DNA of 64,000 bases from Balaenoptera acutorostrata (lineage: Eukaryota > Chordata > Mammalia > Artiodactyla > Balaenopteridae). The notes beneath the pieces are model-generated. The model saw only the letters and a program-made list of their open reading frames with translations, was not told where the DNA came from and did not search any database. This document shows, one piece after another, positions 50,440-62,148 of the stretch. The translations under genes were made by a program, and so were the position numbers. The stretch's first letter is position 1. Each line of letters begins with the position of its first letter. The stretch lies in contig NC_080065.1 in assembly GCF_949987535.1 (NCBI RefSeq), positions 39,161,239-39,225,238 on the forward strand, written 5' to 3'.

Positions 50440-51925
50440 AAAGAAGGCCTCAAGTGGGCCCAAGGTTTCTGATGCATAGATCAAAGGCTCTAAGGCTGGA
50501 ATAAACTTGGCATGTTTGAGGAACGGAGAAGGCAGGGTGGATGAAAACATAGTAGGCCTTGGTGGGTGTGGTACTGAGTTGAAGTAGGCAGGGGCCAGAT
50601 CCCTCAGGACTTTGCAAGCTTGAATAAGGAATTTGATACATAGGGTGAGAAGTGCTTACTACTAAGGTAGTCCAGGCAGCCTTCAGGGAGGAAGCAGATC
50701 TTGAGCTGAGACCCCAAAGATCAACAAGGTTTTGCTAAGATGGGTCGGAGGTGCTAGTTTAATAGCATGTAAAAAAACCTGGAGGCAAAGGGAAGCTTTT
50801 GCAAAATTAGATCAAAACTTTCATTATTTTTGCTGTAGATGCCTGCACAATGATGAAATAAGACAAAAAAAGTAAAAGGTGAATTCCTTGTTTTTCACTT
50901 CTAAACATTTAAAATGAAAATGCACTTTTTATAATTATAAGCTAGAACCCCGATATATAAACTTCCTGAGGATTGGTATTCGTAATCTTCATCTCCACAG
51001 TACCACGCTTGTAACAGTTTGAGGAGAGAAAAAAAAAAAAAAAAAAAAAATCACAGGTCAACTATTTCCTTCCACCACCAATTAGGAAAAAAATAGGAAG
51101 AGAAGTTGCTAGAAATTTTAAAGAAAGTGTTCACTTTTATGTCAAGAGTACACAGCTGTAAATTGTTTAAAGATCCTGTTACATTCCTTGCTCTCTTCAC
51201 TTCCACTTTAGTGTGCCAGGACATTTCAAACAGCAGACAAGAGATAAAGTGTTTCAGCTAAGTCACAGGAGGATCAAAAGGCGCTGTTGCATCTGTTTGA
51301 GTTGTCTAGCATTAATCTTAAACATACTCATCACTGTTTATGAAATAAACAAAACCCAGAAGGTGGGGAAAAAAAAAGTGCACAAATTCCCAAAAGGAGG
51401 AGGGGAAGGAGAGAATCCTTAAAGCCATAGGAATCAGGATCCTAGAATTTGTAGAATTAGAGAGCATTGGCCTCACCTTCTAAATGACCCAGAGATATTG
51501 GAGACTGGGCCAGAAAATAAAAGAAATTATTACTAAGTACTGAATCTAGACATGACAGCATTATAAAACAGCTGATCAGTACTAGAAAATAATCTGGTTT
51601 AATTCCCAATTCATACAGTCCTAAGAGTTCACAGGGATTGAGGTTATCTGGTCCAATATTACTGCCAATGCAGAAATTCTCTCTGTAAAACCTCTGGGAG
51701 CACCAGCAACCTGAGACCCTCAGGCTGGAGGCTCTAGACGGCAGTTCTATATTGGCTGTAAAATGTGCTTTTAGTGTTTAATTGCCAACCCTTAATCTTA
51801 CCTTGCTTTTAGGAAAACACAATAAGTCTCTTCATAAATATTTATAGTGAAATTTACACATGCTTAGCACCCAATTTGGGAGTTAATTTCTTTGTTTGAA
51901 GTATAAGAATGATAAACCATCAGTA
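50440..51925. other. Intergenic stretch with little recognisable content
   Basis: A decayed piece of the unresolved old repeat occurs near 50,560-50,680 (ggggccagatccctcaggac). A 22-base A run lies at 51,029-51,050. Otherwise nothing is recognised. Confidence 0.5.
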
Positions 51926-52075
51926 TAAATTCCCCCATACTAGATAAATTGCTCCTTGAAGGCAAGACCATATATCTTGTAAATCTTTATTTCTGATGGA
52001 AGCAGAGTACCTTGCTTATATCAGGTCTGCACATTTTTTCAATAATGAATGAATGAGTTAGTGAATTAATGGACT
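51925..52075 (+). repeat. L2-like 3' end
   Basis: Shows attgctccttgaaggcaaga and, at its end, ataatgaatgaatgagttag. It lies just beyond the inferred HMGCS1 poly(A) site. Confidence 0.5.
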
Positions 52076-52189
52076 GAAATGAAATGAATGACTGCATTTT
52101 AAAATAGCATATTAGCTGATTTCTTGTCTAAACTGTTAGTTCAGGAGGGAAAAAAGAATACTCAAATATCTGAAATATTTCTCTAAAAC

Positions 52190-52195
52190 TTTATT
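52190..52195 (-). terminator. HMGCS1: HMGCS1 distal polyadenylation signal
   Basis: The - strand reads TTTGAATAAAGTTTTAG. The distance from the stop (about 1.66 kb) fits the usual 3.3-3.5 kb HMGCS1 transcript. Confidence 0.65.
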
Positions 52196-53047
52196 CAAAG
52201 TTACTCACCTCACTGTTAATAAGGTGTACAGTTTATGCTCTGTGCCAGTATTAGTAGACCTGCCCATTGCCGGCAATGGACTTTGAGAAAACCCATTTCC
52301 TGACACCCCAAAATTAAATTACTCTTTTCAAAACATACCGAACTCCCAATACTTGCAGAAGTATTACATGCACCATTTTCCCATCAATCTTTAAATCTGA
52401 ACTTACGTTATTAATCTACATCCGTGGATGTTAAAATGAAGTCATTTTAACAAATTATGACTGTACAAATCAAAACACTGCTAGTTAATATTAGACAAAG
52501 AGTATTTTACAAACACTACCTTACATATTACCTTGCAATCTGAAACTTACATTTCATATTTGTGTAAGTTTATTTTAGATAACTGAAACATCACAGAATT
52601 CAATGGCAAAGTTTAAAAAATTTAGTTCTGTACATTAGTTCCAACTATCCTATTTTACAGTCTATAAGGCTCATGTCATAGTTCAGCACCAAAAAGATCT
52701 ACAAAACTGTCTAACCAGTCTTCTTATTTATTCCATATGATGGTTTTTGTTGTTTTTGTTTTTTTTTTTAAGGTGAAAGTCTGAGAAAATGGTTTATATA
52801 TCCTACTTCCAGACCTTGAGAAGTGGGATACTTTTTGGCTGGTCATACTATGTAAAAATTCGGTTGTACCTTTTAATTTTCATTGAACAGATACAAAAAC
52901 CAAAAAGGATACTTACAACATGAGTTTAGGTTGTCAGTCTTTAAGTTGAATTTATAACACTGAAGCATCAGAAATAACCTAATAATAATGCCCTGCCCCT
53001 ATCCTTCCTTTTTGTTTTAAATTTTTAAAAGGAAGCCATAAAAATGT

Positions 53048-53057
53048 TTTATTTATT
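53048..53057 (-). terminator. HMGCS1: Possible proximal polyadenylation signals in the HMGCS1 3' UTR
   Basis: Two overlapping AATAAA hexamers (AATAAATAAA on the - strand) lie about 800 bases after the stop. Use of this site would give a shorter 3' UTR. Use is not shown by sequence. Confidence 0.4.
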
Positions 53058-53853
53058 CTTCAAAATAAGGTGCAAAGAAGGATTGCAACCACCAACTTCC
53101 TCATACACAACTCCAATAACATCTCAATGTTGTTCCGCAAAATACACCTTGAACTGAGTCAGGAGCAGACCTAGAGCTACATCCATGTTTTCTATACCAG
53201 ACGTCTCCTCAATGCCAGCATCTCTCTGTTCACAGAGGTCATTACAGTAACGCGTCACTGCTGGCCTGGATTTAAAGCAACGGTTTTTAGAACTAGTGTA
53301 ACTGTCCCAACTCTTCTCCTTCTTTAGGATTCATAAATTCTAGAAAAAGAGTATGTCTGTCTTGCCATTTTCAAACAGGGTTTGTGCATATCTCATTAAG
53401 ACCACATTCCCTAAACCAGAAACGTTTTTCAAAAACCACAGGAACTTTCAGTCATCTTGTTTGTTCAAAGTATAAAATTCTTACATGTTTAAAAAAATTA
53501 AAATTGGAGACTAGTACCGCTGCTTTCTTCACCAGAAGTGCACGATTCATAACACTACATTTAAAAACTAAGCTTCATGCATACAAATGGCCAGAGGGGT
53601 ATGAAGTTTTACAGAGCCCTTAACATCATTCGAGTACATTAAGCATTGGCTCGACCACAACAGGAAGCATGTTAGGAAACTGAGCAAAGAGACTTTCCCA
53701 AGAACACGATAATTTTCCAGGCTCCATGTCAGTCACATAAAAATTTAAGCAACATGTAATCCTTTAAAATTGTCCCCAGACAACCCATTCCCCCAACCGT
53801 TCCCATACATACCCCCCACCCCACCCTGAAGTCCTCCACCTCACAGAAGTATC

Positions 53854-53943
53854 TTAATGCTCCCCATTACTGATGACAGCTGCTTCAGGTTCTGCTGCTG
53901 TTGCAGGGAGTCTTGGCACTTTCTTAGCAGGGCTTGGAATATG
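53854..53943 (-). CDS. HMGCS1: HMGCS1 last coding segment
   Basis: The acceptor TGATTTTTAG precedes 29 codons ([15 protein letters not shown] to ISNGEH) and TAA at 53856-53854. The exon continues into the 3' UTR. Confidence 0.96.
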   Translation of the reverse strand, partial: HIPSPAKKVPRLPATAAEPEAAVISNGEH

Positions 53944-56900
53944 CTAAAAATCAAAAGAAAAAAGTTGTTGCCTCTTAGCGTTTTTTTAAGGAAGAGTCAA
54001 GTTGCTAATTAAAGTTCTAATAGGAAAACTGATAGAGGGCAACTTTGGAGAGGCTTATGCTCAATATATATTCTATATAACTTTTCATGGAGGGAGCTAA
54101 ATATCCATTCTTTACTTTATAGTGAATTTATTATACAATTATCCGTGTAGCAAGAGACAGGAAGGCCACGGAGATCCACCATACCCAGTATTTCACTTGT
54201 CACATCTTGCCTTTGCAACTCAAACACTTGTGGCTTGACTTGCAACCTCAAGGAGCAAGACTATGCCTTTAGCAAATTTGTGATGAGTGGATAAGATTAA
54301 TAACTTCAAAGTTTTTAAAAGTCCTCAGTTTGAAGCCTGGCTCTGATCCTGGTTAAGTCATTTAACTTTTTTCAGCCTCATCTCTAAAATGGGCACAGTA
54401 TCATTTAAGTCAAGGGGGTTCTTATAAGGATTAAATTTAAAAATTAAATTAAATTAATTAGAAAATGAAAAAAGTGGCTAGCATGTAATAGGAATTCAAA
54501 TCATAGCTATTCCTGTTCCTTCTTGACAACTGGAGACAGATTAGACAATAGGCTGAGAGAAGGGATGTGAGGAGCTCAACACCCTGCCCCTACTTCCTCT
54601 CTCACCAAGACACGCACCACAAGTGGGCCTTCTCTCCAGATCAGTTTTCCTTTAAATTCTGGTCTTGTTAACAAAACCTCGTATTTACTGTGCACTTAAA
54701 AATGCTAATAATTTAACTGCAAAGCACTTTATACAACTGGAAAATGGCATAGCTAGAATCCAATACCAGAGCCCTGGCTCTGAATCACTCTGCTTTATTG
54801 ACATTCCTTTAAGTTGCTAAATCTCAGTTAGATCCCCTAAGCCCTGAGATCTGGGGATGGAAATTTCTTACCCTGTCAAAGCCCAAGACCAAACACAATG
54901 AGCTTTCTTTACCTCAGTTGCTGTGCTTGAATGCACAAGCCCTACGCCTTCATCCAAAGTGTCATCATTTGGAGAGGGGCGCCGAGCATAAGTTCTTCTG
55001 TGCTTCTCATCTACTCGAACTAGGTACCATGTTCCTTCAAAGAGTGAGTCTATGGAACTCTGGGGAATATAGCTGACTAAAGGAAAGGCGGAGAATGTGA
55101 AAAATTAGTTATGACATACAGCTCATCTGGTAATAAAACTAAAGATAAAAGTTGCTATTTCGGGACTTCCCTGGTGGCGCAGTGGTTAAGAATCGGCCTG
55201 CCAATGCAGGGGACGTGAGTTCGAGCCCTAGTCCAGGAAGATGCCACGTGCCGCGGAGCAACTAAGCCCGTGAGCCACAACTACTGAGCCCACGTGCCTA
55301 GAGCCCATGCTCCGCAACAAGAGAAGCCACCGCAGTGAGAAGCCCGCGCACCGCAATGAAGAGTAGCCCCCACTCGCCGCAACTAGAGAAAACCCGTGCG
55401 CAGCAATGAAGACCCAATGCAGCCATAAATAAGTAAATAAACTAAACTAAAAAAAAAAAAAGTTGCTATTTCCCCATAATTTTCACCAACATCAGGCATG
55501 TACTGAATACCGCCTAGATATCTGGACATCCTAATCTGATACGTAACATGTTTAATGTTATTAGAGCCCTCCAATAGGCTTCTGGGTATGTATTAACAAT
55601 TTAATATTTTTACCCAAGTGATGAGTGTCCTCTCGGAGCTTCATGTTTTCAGCAAAGACATCTGGTGCCACACAAGTTCTTGAGTCAAGCCTTGATTTAA
55701 GATCACATAAGCTTGCTATTATTTTATCAAGAGCAGACCCTAAAATAGCAAAGAATTCCAACATTAGAAGACTAAAAATAGCATGCCCCAAAGCCTGAAC
55801 AAAATGTTGCCAAACGAAAAAAACAACTTTGCATTTCTTTCAGAACTACTGGCTATTGTTTAGTTAAAAGATAAAAGCTGTTATTTATTTGGCACAGCTT
55901 CCGTTGACCTCTGACTAAACGTTTGTTCCGTATCAGCCAGTAGACAAGCTAGGAAATAGGTGGGATTTGAAACTATAAATAACTTGTCTACAGTCAACCT
56001 ACAGTACAGTTTTAGAGTAATGCCAAGTCTTCCATCAGTTTTTCTCCATATTTTTGCTCCTCCCTGCTCAGGGAAGGCACAAAAGTGTCCTTAAATACAG
56101 CTAAGACCATACCCTTATAAACATTAGACAACTCAGTAAACCAACCAACAAGAAATGACCTGGTATTATTCACTCATATGATCAGACTCAATCATTGGTG
56201 TGAAGACTCAAAAGCCACCTGCCTTAAATAGGTATGCTTCCCTTTCTCTGCCTACGTCCCCTGGCTACATACGCTTTAAAAATGAGATAAAAGAGAAAAT
56301 AAAGTTACTTGCCAGAGAAGAAAAAGTCACACTATGCCATTAAAAAAAAAAAGGTTTCAGCTGATTATACATTTTTTTCTGACTCGGAAGGAAGGAAAGA
56401 TATTCTGACTCAGACATAATCCTGCCCTTTACCCAGTTAAGGCAGATTTTTGGAGAGTATGTTGAAAGAAGTAATGAAGATTAAAATGTCATAATGATCT
56501 ACGGAACAGATTCAAGCACTCACTTAAGAAGCCTGCTAAGTCAACCTTACCACAGTAGGTTCTCAAGACATTCTTGTTGAAAGACTCAGCATTTACCTGG
56601 TGTGGCATCTTGTGTGACTTTGAGGGAGTACAGAGTGGCAGCTAAACCAGAACCATAAGAGAACACACCAATCCTCTTTCCTGCCAGCTGCTGAGGTGAG
56701 TACCTGTGTAGGAGGGAAAAAACCATTAAAAAGTTTAACTGATCCAACTACAACGGGTGGAAAACCACGAGTTGGAATAAAATTCATCCTAAGCCTAGGG
56801 ATCTAACCTAAAGCTTTACTATTACAGTAAGCAGACTGAAAACAAGAATTCTCATCTCTCTGGGAATGATGGGGTTTTTGAAAGTTATCATGTCCTAATA

Positions 56901-59900
56901 TAAGTTACTTGCCAACTGGGGTTCAACTGTAGGTCAAGAATAATAAAACCGGGACTTCCCTGGTGGCGCAGTGGTTAAGAATTCACCTGCCAATGCAGGG
57001 GACACGGGTTCAAGCCCTGGTCTGGGAAGATCCCACATGCTGCAGAGCAACTAAGCTCATGCGCCACAACTACTGAGACTGTGCTCTAGAGCCCACGAGC
57101 CACAACTACTGAGCCCACATGCCACAACTACTAAAGCCCGTGCTCCACAACAAGAGAAGCCACTGTAATGAGAAGCCTGCGCACTGCAACAAAGAGTAGC
57201 CCCCGCTCACTGCAACTAGAGAAAGCCCGCATGCAGCAACAAAGACCCAACGCAGCCAAAAATAAATAAATAAATAAATAAATTTATTAAAAAAAAAAAA
57301 AAGAATAATAAGGCCATGAGAACAATAGCCAGGAAAGCAAGTATGAAATTAAATACTCTGGAATAATTGTAGCCTCATCCCATATCTCCTTCAAGTCAAT
57401 AGACAATAGGCTAGAGAGCCTGGAAATAAAATACCATTCTGCGACCTGCCACCAACATGCCTGACACCAGATCTGGTCTTAGAAATCCAACATCTCCAAA
57501 CGAGGGGAGTGAACCAGCGGAAATTTATACTTACTGGGCAAGAACAGAAGCGAGGGAGCCATACACTGAAGATGTGTACATATTTCCATTCTGATTTGAC
57601 ACAAGCAAAGACGCCTTTGTTTTCTGATTGAAGAGTTCTGAACTAGCCTTCATAAATGCCTTTTCCACATCTCTATCGAAGTAGGTATCTTCTAACTTAA
57701 CATCCCTGAAAGATTTAGAGAAAAGAAAATCTTACAGTATTCAAAGACTGTATTTTTATTATATTACTTAGTGGACCTAACTATAAGTGTGTATGATTCT
57801 GATTTCCCATTTATTAAAAACCAAGTAGCAGTATGCTAATTGCTAGGTAAGATATAACAGTTGTACATATATGGTCCTTTTTCTGAAAGGTTTTTTTTTT
57901 TTTTGATCAAATTAAAACAACATAATTCTAATGGGTTAATAACCCACTAAAGCTGTCATCACCAAACAGAATATACTACTATTTCAAGTCCATAATAATG
58001 TCCATTTAGTTAGAAAAGTCACATTATAGGAACCAAGTCTTAAAAAGTTGAATAGAATTTTATCAGAGGGAGAAGAGACACAGGAAAGGAGAAACAGAAT
58101 GAGTTTAACAGGTATAGCATACTAGGAGGCCCTAGAAGTGGGGAAAACGTGGAAGGAGTATGAAAGCAGACGTCAGTAGTGGCTATGTGCAGGATGGATA
58201 TGGGCACAGGGGCTCGGGAGAGGCAGGGAGAAGAGTTAAGAGGCTGCTGTATAAATACAGGCACTTGTGGGGCTATATTATCATGGTGACAATGGCAACA
58301 GATCTAAAAGGAGGAAATCAGAAAATCTGAGTAGAAATGACTAAAGAATTCATGTAGGTAAGCGACCACCTCTCTGGGACTCAGCTTCTTCATTGATTAC
58401 ATAAATAGGTTAGACAAGATGACTTCTTTTGACTAAAATTTTCATGTCTGTACGAATATTGCTTTAACAGATATAAAAAATACTCTCACATAGAAGAGAA
58501 AAAATCATAATTCCTCTTACCCAAAGGCTTCCAGGCCACTATAGATACTATTTTTATCTCTGTTCTGGTCATTAAGGAAGTCATTCAGCAACATCCGAGC
58601 TACAGATTTCTGAACCAGTTTACAATAGGGTGAGTGGAAGATCATGAAACCAAAATCATTCAAGGTGAAATCTCTATCATTTCCCTCTGAAAGAGAAATC
58701 CAAAGAAATTATGAAATTCATTTAAGCCACTAACTTTTGAAGTTTGATTTTAGAACAGGGCTGGGATGTTTTTAAATCTTTAAGCAGCAACCAAAAATAC
58801 ACTGTATAATGAAATATCTCTATAGTTTAAAATGTTTATCAAAAAGACATCTAGAAATAGAACAACATACACTACTATATTACTGGTTTTCAAACTGAAC
58901 TACACAATGCATTAGTGGGTTGTGTAATCAATTTAGTGGGTCAGGGCCAGTATTATTTTTTTAACCTTAATAATTAAGAGGTTTTTGTTTGTTTGTTTGT
59001 TTTTGTTTTGTTTTTAATGAAACAGACTAGAGTAGAAAATAGCAAACTGTATAACCCGCAGCATGGGCAGGAAATTTCATGACACTTTAGTTTCCATTTA
59101 ACTGCACATACAATGTAAAGTATACTTTTTACTGTGGGTCCTAATAAAAAGTTAGAAAATCACTGTATTGTTAAATACTGGCAAACAGTATGATATTTTA
59201 CATACTTCAAGAATACTTCTTGGGCTTCCCTGGTGGCGCAGTGGTTGGGAGTCTGCTTGCCAATGCAGGGGACACGGGTTCGCGCCCTGGTCTGGGAGGA
59301 TCCCACATGCCACGGAGCAACTAAGCCCGTGAGCCACAACTACTGAGCCTGTGCGTCTGGAGCCTGTGCTTCACAACAAGAGAGGCCGCGATAGTGAGAG
59401 GCCCGCACACCGCGATGAAGAGTGGCCCCCGCTTGCCACAACTAGAGAAAGCCCTCGCACAGACACGAAGACCCAACATAGCAATCAGTCAATCAATCAA
59501 TCAATCAATAAAATCTTAAAAAAAAAAAAAAAGTTAAATCTTTAAAAAAAAAAAAAATACTTCTTATCCAGAGCCACTATGTGTTACCTCATATCTGTTA
59601 TTGATTATTATTTTTACCCCTCTCTCACAAACCCTATAAAGCAAAGTTGGACTATGGAAAAAGCATACTTTATATGATATTGTGTGTTTTAATAGCATTA
59701 ATTTGAATAATGTCCTTCTCAGTATCTCAAGAACTTTCTCAGCGTTAAAGATGGAGACTGATGATGACACTAAAAAAGCAAGTATGAATTCACAGGTCAA
59801 GTGCAAAAAGACTATGTGGGCAGGGGGATCACTTCGGTATAATTTATTTTCATTAGAGTTTTCCTGGGATCACAGTTGCAAACTAAAACCTTGTGAGAAT

Positions 59901-61794
59901 ACCTCTCTCAGAATATGTACAAAATTCAAGTTACTTTCTTTTACCCTACTTTTGATTTTCTTACTGGGGGTAAGTCATCCTAAGTATTTTTACAGAAATA
60001 CACTCCATTTGGAAAGTTTACCTGTTCTCTTAAATTACACATTCCCAGAAACTATGGGAAAACTATGCTATTTGGTGGGTGAGAAAGAAATGGTTTAAGG
60101 AGACACTAATGAAGGATGCCCAAGAAGTAGTTTCTCACTAAAGACAGTCAGCACATTATACTGCCCTCAACAGATACCAAAACCAAGGAAAACAGATAAA
60201 GCCCACCTTTCTGCCACTGGGCATAGATCTTCTTGCGGTAGACAGAATAGCAGCGGTCTAACGCACTGAGGTAGCACTGAATGGATAGTTTTCCATCTAC
60301 TATAGGATATTCAGAAAGCATATCAGGCTTGTAAAAGTCATAGGCATGTTGCATATGTGTCCCACGAAGTCCTATTAGAACAAAAAAGAAAGAGGTCCGT
60401 GTATCTCTGCTTTTTGATATATGTTAGTAACCATATTGCATCATCTGGGAACTTCCCTTTAATCTAGTCAACTCACTACTCACAGAATAGAAGTCACAAG
60501 GTGAAACCAATATGTAATTCAAATGAAACATAACAATATCCACGGACAGGCCCTAAGACTCTTTTGATATACAACATTTTATGCAAGTTTCATATACCTA
60601 ACCAGGAGATCATAACTGCTCTACTGAACTGAAAACAAATTATTGTATGACTACGGGTAAGTTACATCTCCCAGTTATTACTTGAACCCTACTTAAACCC
60701 ATTTTACTCCTCTGTAAAGTGGGGATGACATCACTTACCTCGTACAATTGCTATGAAGACTAAATATGATAACACACATAAAGCACTTAGCAGGTAGTGA
60801 CTGCATTTAATGAACACCAAGTACTAGCTTCTATTTTTATTTTCAAATTTCTCAGCATATTGTACAAATAAAAAAAATGCTTTCCCAGACACTCACCTCG
60901 TTCAAAAATTAAAGGAGCATTAGGCCCAATTAGCATAGCAACGGCTCCAACTCCACCTGTAGGTCTAGCATTTCCTGTGGCATATACAGCAATATCCCCT
61001 GCAACTACCATGGCATACCGTCCTGAAAAATATTTTGTATTAGTATACAAGAATGTGATCAACACTCTAAATATCATACATATAAACTGAATCTGTTATA
61101 TTTTCCCAGAATATCCTTTCCCCATCTTTGGTAAAGACAAAAAATATTCTGACTAAATTTTGATAGATAATTTTGTCCTACATGATAAAGATAACCAATT
61201 CATAATTCAGATAAGCTGAAAGTCATAGCTATCTTTCTGAACATGTTCAAACAAGCATAACTGGTAAGTTTGCATATGGCATTAATTAAAGGTCATTTGA
61301 ATGTTTTCATCCTCAAGGAGTTTCTTTGGAATAATATGTAACATACCATCCCAAGAGCTGGACTCAATCCAGTTAACAGCATTGAAGACAGCAGCTGTGC
61401 CTCCGTAGCACGCATTAGTTGTGTCTATTCCTTCTATATCTGTATTCCCAGACTCTTCAAAGAGCTGCATCAAATTCGTCTTCACGGACTTTGATTTGTC
61501 GATGATTGTCTCTGTTCCAACTTCTAGCCGCCCAATGCAATCATAAGAAAGGCTATTTCTCTCCATAAGATTCTGGACCACAGTCATGCAAAGAGAGTTG
61601 ATATCTTCTCTATCTGTGCAGAAGCCCATCTTGGCCTGGCCCAGGCCAATAGTATACTTTCCAGCATCTACACCATCATATTTTTCCAACTCTGCTTGAT
61701 CAACATATTGAGAAGGAAAATAGATCTCAAGGGCAACAATCCCCACATCTTTTGGCCAGCAGGCTTCTGCGTTCAAAGGAAGTGACCCAGGCAT
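53854..61794 (-). CDS. HMGCS1: HMGCS1, cytosolic hydroxymethylglutaryl-CoA synthase (nine coding exons, complete)
   Basis: On the - strand the CDS joins 61794-61347, 61022-60897, 60371-60207, 58686-58521, 57705-57535, 56703-56597, 55739-55614, 55076-54913 and 53943-53854. That is 1563 nt, 520 codons plus TAA, the same length as human HMGCS1. Every junction is GT/AG and in frame. The enzyme condenses acetyl-CoA with acetoacetyl-CoA to HMG-CoA in the cytosol, the step before HMG-CoA reductase in the mevalonate and sterol pathway. Catalytic residues are present: Glu95 (EVGTE), the acyl-accepting Cys129 (TTNACYGG) and His264 (IFHSPYC). There is no mitochondrial targeting peptide, which fits HMGCS1 and not HMGCS2. 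Compared with the human protein as I remember it, there are substitutions C237R, H241Y, T402I and G417C. The gene is normally SREBP-regulated, but its promoter and exon 1 lie beyond the right edge. Confidence 0.98.
54325..54520 (+). repeat. MIR element
   Basis: Contains ctcatctctaaaatgggcac and a tail of attaa repeats. It lies in the last HMGCS1 intron. Confidence 0.6.
54913..55076 (-). CDS. HMGCS1: HMGCS1 coding exon 8
   Basis: It is 164 nt with acceptor TTCCTTTAG and donor TGAG|GTAAAG. It encodes residues 437-491, from [13 protein letters not shown] to HSSTATE, and ends in phase 0. Confidence 0.95.
55162..55457 (+). mobile_element. CHR-type SINE, long form, with target-site duplication
   Basis: Flanked by aaaagttgctatttc at 55147-55161 and 55458-55472. 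It is antisense to HMGCS1, in the intron between coding exons 7 and 8. Confidence 0.93.
55614..55739 (-). CDS. HMGCS1: HMGCS1 coding exon 7
   Basis: It is 126 nt with acceptor GCTATTTTAG and donor TTGG|GTAAAA. It encodes residues 395-436. It reads [10 protein letters not shown] and [11 protein letters not shown] where I recall threonine and glycine in human (T402I, G417C). Confidence 0.95.
56597..56703 (-). CDS. HMGCS1: HMGCS1 coding exon 6
   Basis: It is 107 nt with acceptor CCTACACAG and donor CCAG|GTAAAT. It encodes residues 359-394, [19 protein letters not shown] onward. This part contains the GSG turn near the active site. Confidence 0.96.
56951..57300 (+). mobile_element. CHR-type SINE, long form with extra internal modules
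   Basis: Three ccacaacta-type modules as in the copy at 36,994. The tail is an aaataaataaata run followed by A. Flanked by aagaataataa on both sides. It lies in the HMGCS1 intron between coding exons 5 and 6. Confidence 0.9.
57535..57705 (-). CDS. HMGCS1: HMGCS1 coding exon 5
   Basis: It is 171 nt with acceptor ATCTTTCAG and donor CCCA|GTAAGT. It encodes about residues 302-358, from [15 protein letters not shown] to GSLASVLA. Confidence 0.96.
58521..58686 (-). CDS. HMGCS1: HMGCS1 coding exon 4
   Basis: It is 166 nt with acceptor CTCTTTCAG and donor TTTGG|GTAAGA. It encodes residues 247-301 plus two bases, including [14 protein letters not shown] with catalytic His264. Confidence 0.96.
59222..59555 (+). 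mobile_element. CHR-type SINE, long form, with expanded tail
   Basis: Head gggcttccctggtggcgcag. The tail holds a (caat)n microsatellite and then two A runs. Flanked by aatacttctt copies. It lies in the HMGCS1 intron between coding exons 3 and 4. Confidence 0.9.
60207..60371 (-). CDS. HMGCS1: HMGCS1 coding exon 3
   Basis: It is 165 nt with acceptor TTCTAATAG and donor AAAG|GTGGGC. It encodes residues 192-246 ([14 protein letters not shown] to QWQK). It reads [11 protein letters not shown] where I recall cysteine and histidine in human (C237R, H241Y). Confidence 0.96.
60640..60800 (+). repeat. MIR-like fragment
   Basis: Contains ctacgggtaagttacatctc and tcctctgtaaagtggggatg. Confidence 0.5.
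60897..61022 (-). CDS. HMGCS1: HMGCS1 coding exon 2
   Basis: It is 126 nt with acceptor TTTTTCAG and donor GAG|GTGAGT. It encodes about residues 150-191 ([15 protein letters not shown] to LIFER). Confidence 0.96.
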
Positions 61795-61804
61795 GGTGAA
61801 AGAA
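61347..61804 (-). CDS. HMGCS1: HMGCS1 first coding exon
   Basis: The acceptor CTTTCTAAAG lies just above 61804. Ten bases of 5' UTR follow, then ATG at 61794-61792. The exon encodes residues 1-149 plus one base, from MPGSLPLN to SSSWD, and ends G|GTATGT. It contains Glu95 and the nucleophile Cys129. Confidence 0.97.
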
Positions 61805-62024
61805 CTTTAGAAAGAAAAACAGAAAAAACATTGTTGTAGATTATAGGTTGCAGGTTGTCAAGTTCAAACTTGAGAAATCAACATTGAGACTTTCATTATC
61901 ATCTAAAATATTAATTTCTAAGTTTAGTTTACTTAGGGAGTCAATTTTAATATGTGGAAGTAGTAATTATAGTATGAATGGAGTTATTATTAACTCCATT
62001 ATTATTTAAAATTATCATCTTTTT

Positions 62025-62148
62025 GGGACTTCCCTGGTGGTCCAGTGGTTAAGACTTCATGCTTCCACCACAGGGGGTACAGGTTCAATCCCTGGTCGGG
62101 GAACTAAGATCCTGCATGCCGCAGGGCAAGGCCAAACAAAACAAAAAA
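62025..62148 (+). mobile_element. CHR-type SINE, short form, with target-site duplication
   Basis: Flanked by attatcatctttt at 62011-62023 and 62149-62161. It lies in the HMGCS1 5' intron. Confidence 0.93.

Larger units (their letters stand above)
52170..53853 (-). other. HMGCS1: HMGCS1 3' untranslated region
   Basis: This AT-rich stretch of about 1.7 kb follows the stop codon and contains no recognised interspersed repeat, as expected for a conserved 3' UTR. It ends near an AATAAA on the - strand at 52195-52190. The exact cleavage point is inferred. Confidence 0.7.

Noticed and set aside
7219..62148. tRNA genes suggested by A-box and B-box motifs
   Set aside because: All such motifs sit in SINE heads with A-rich tails and target-site duplications; none folds as an intact tRNA by eye.
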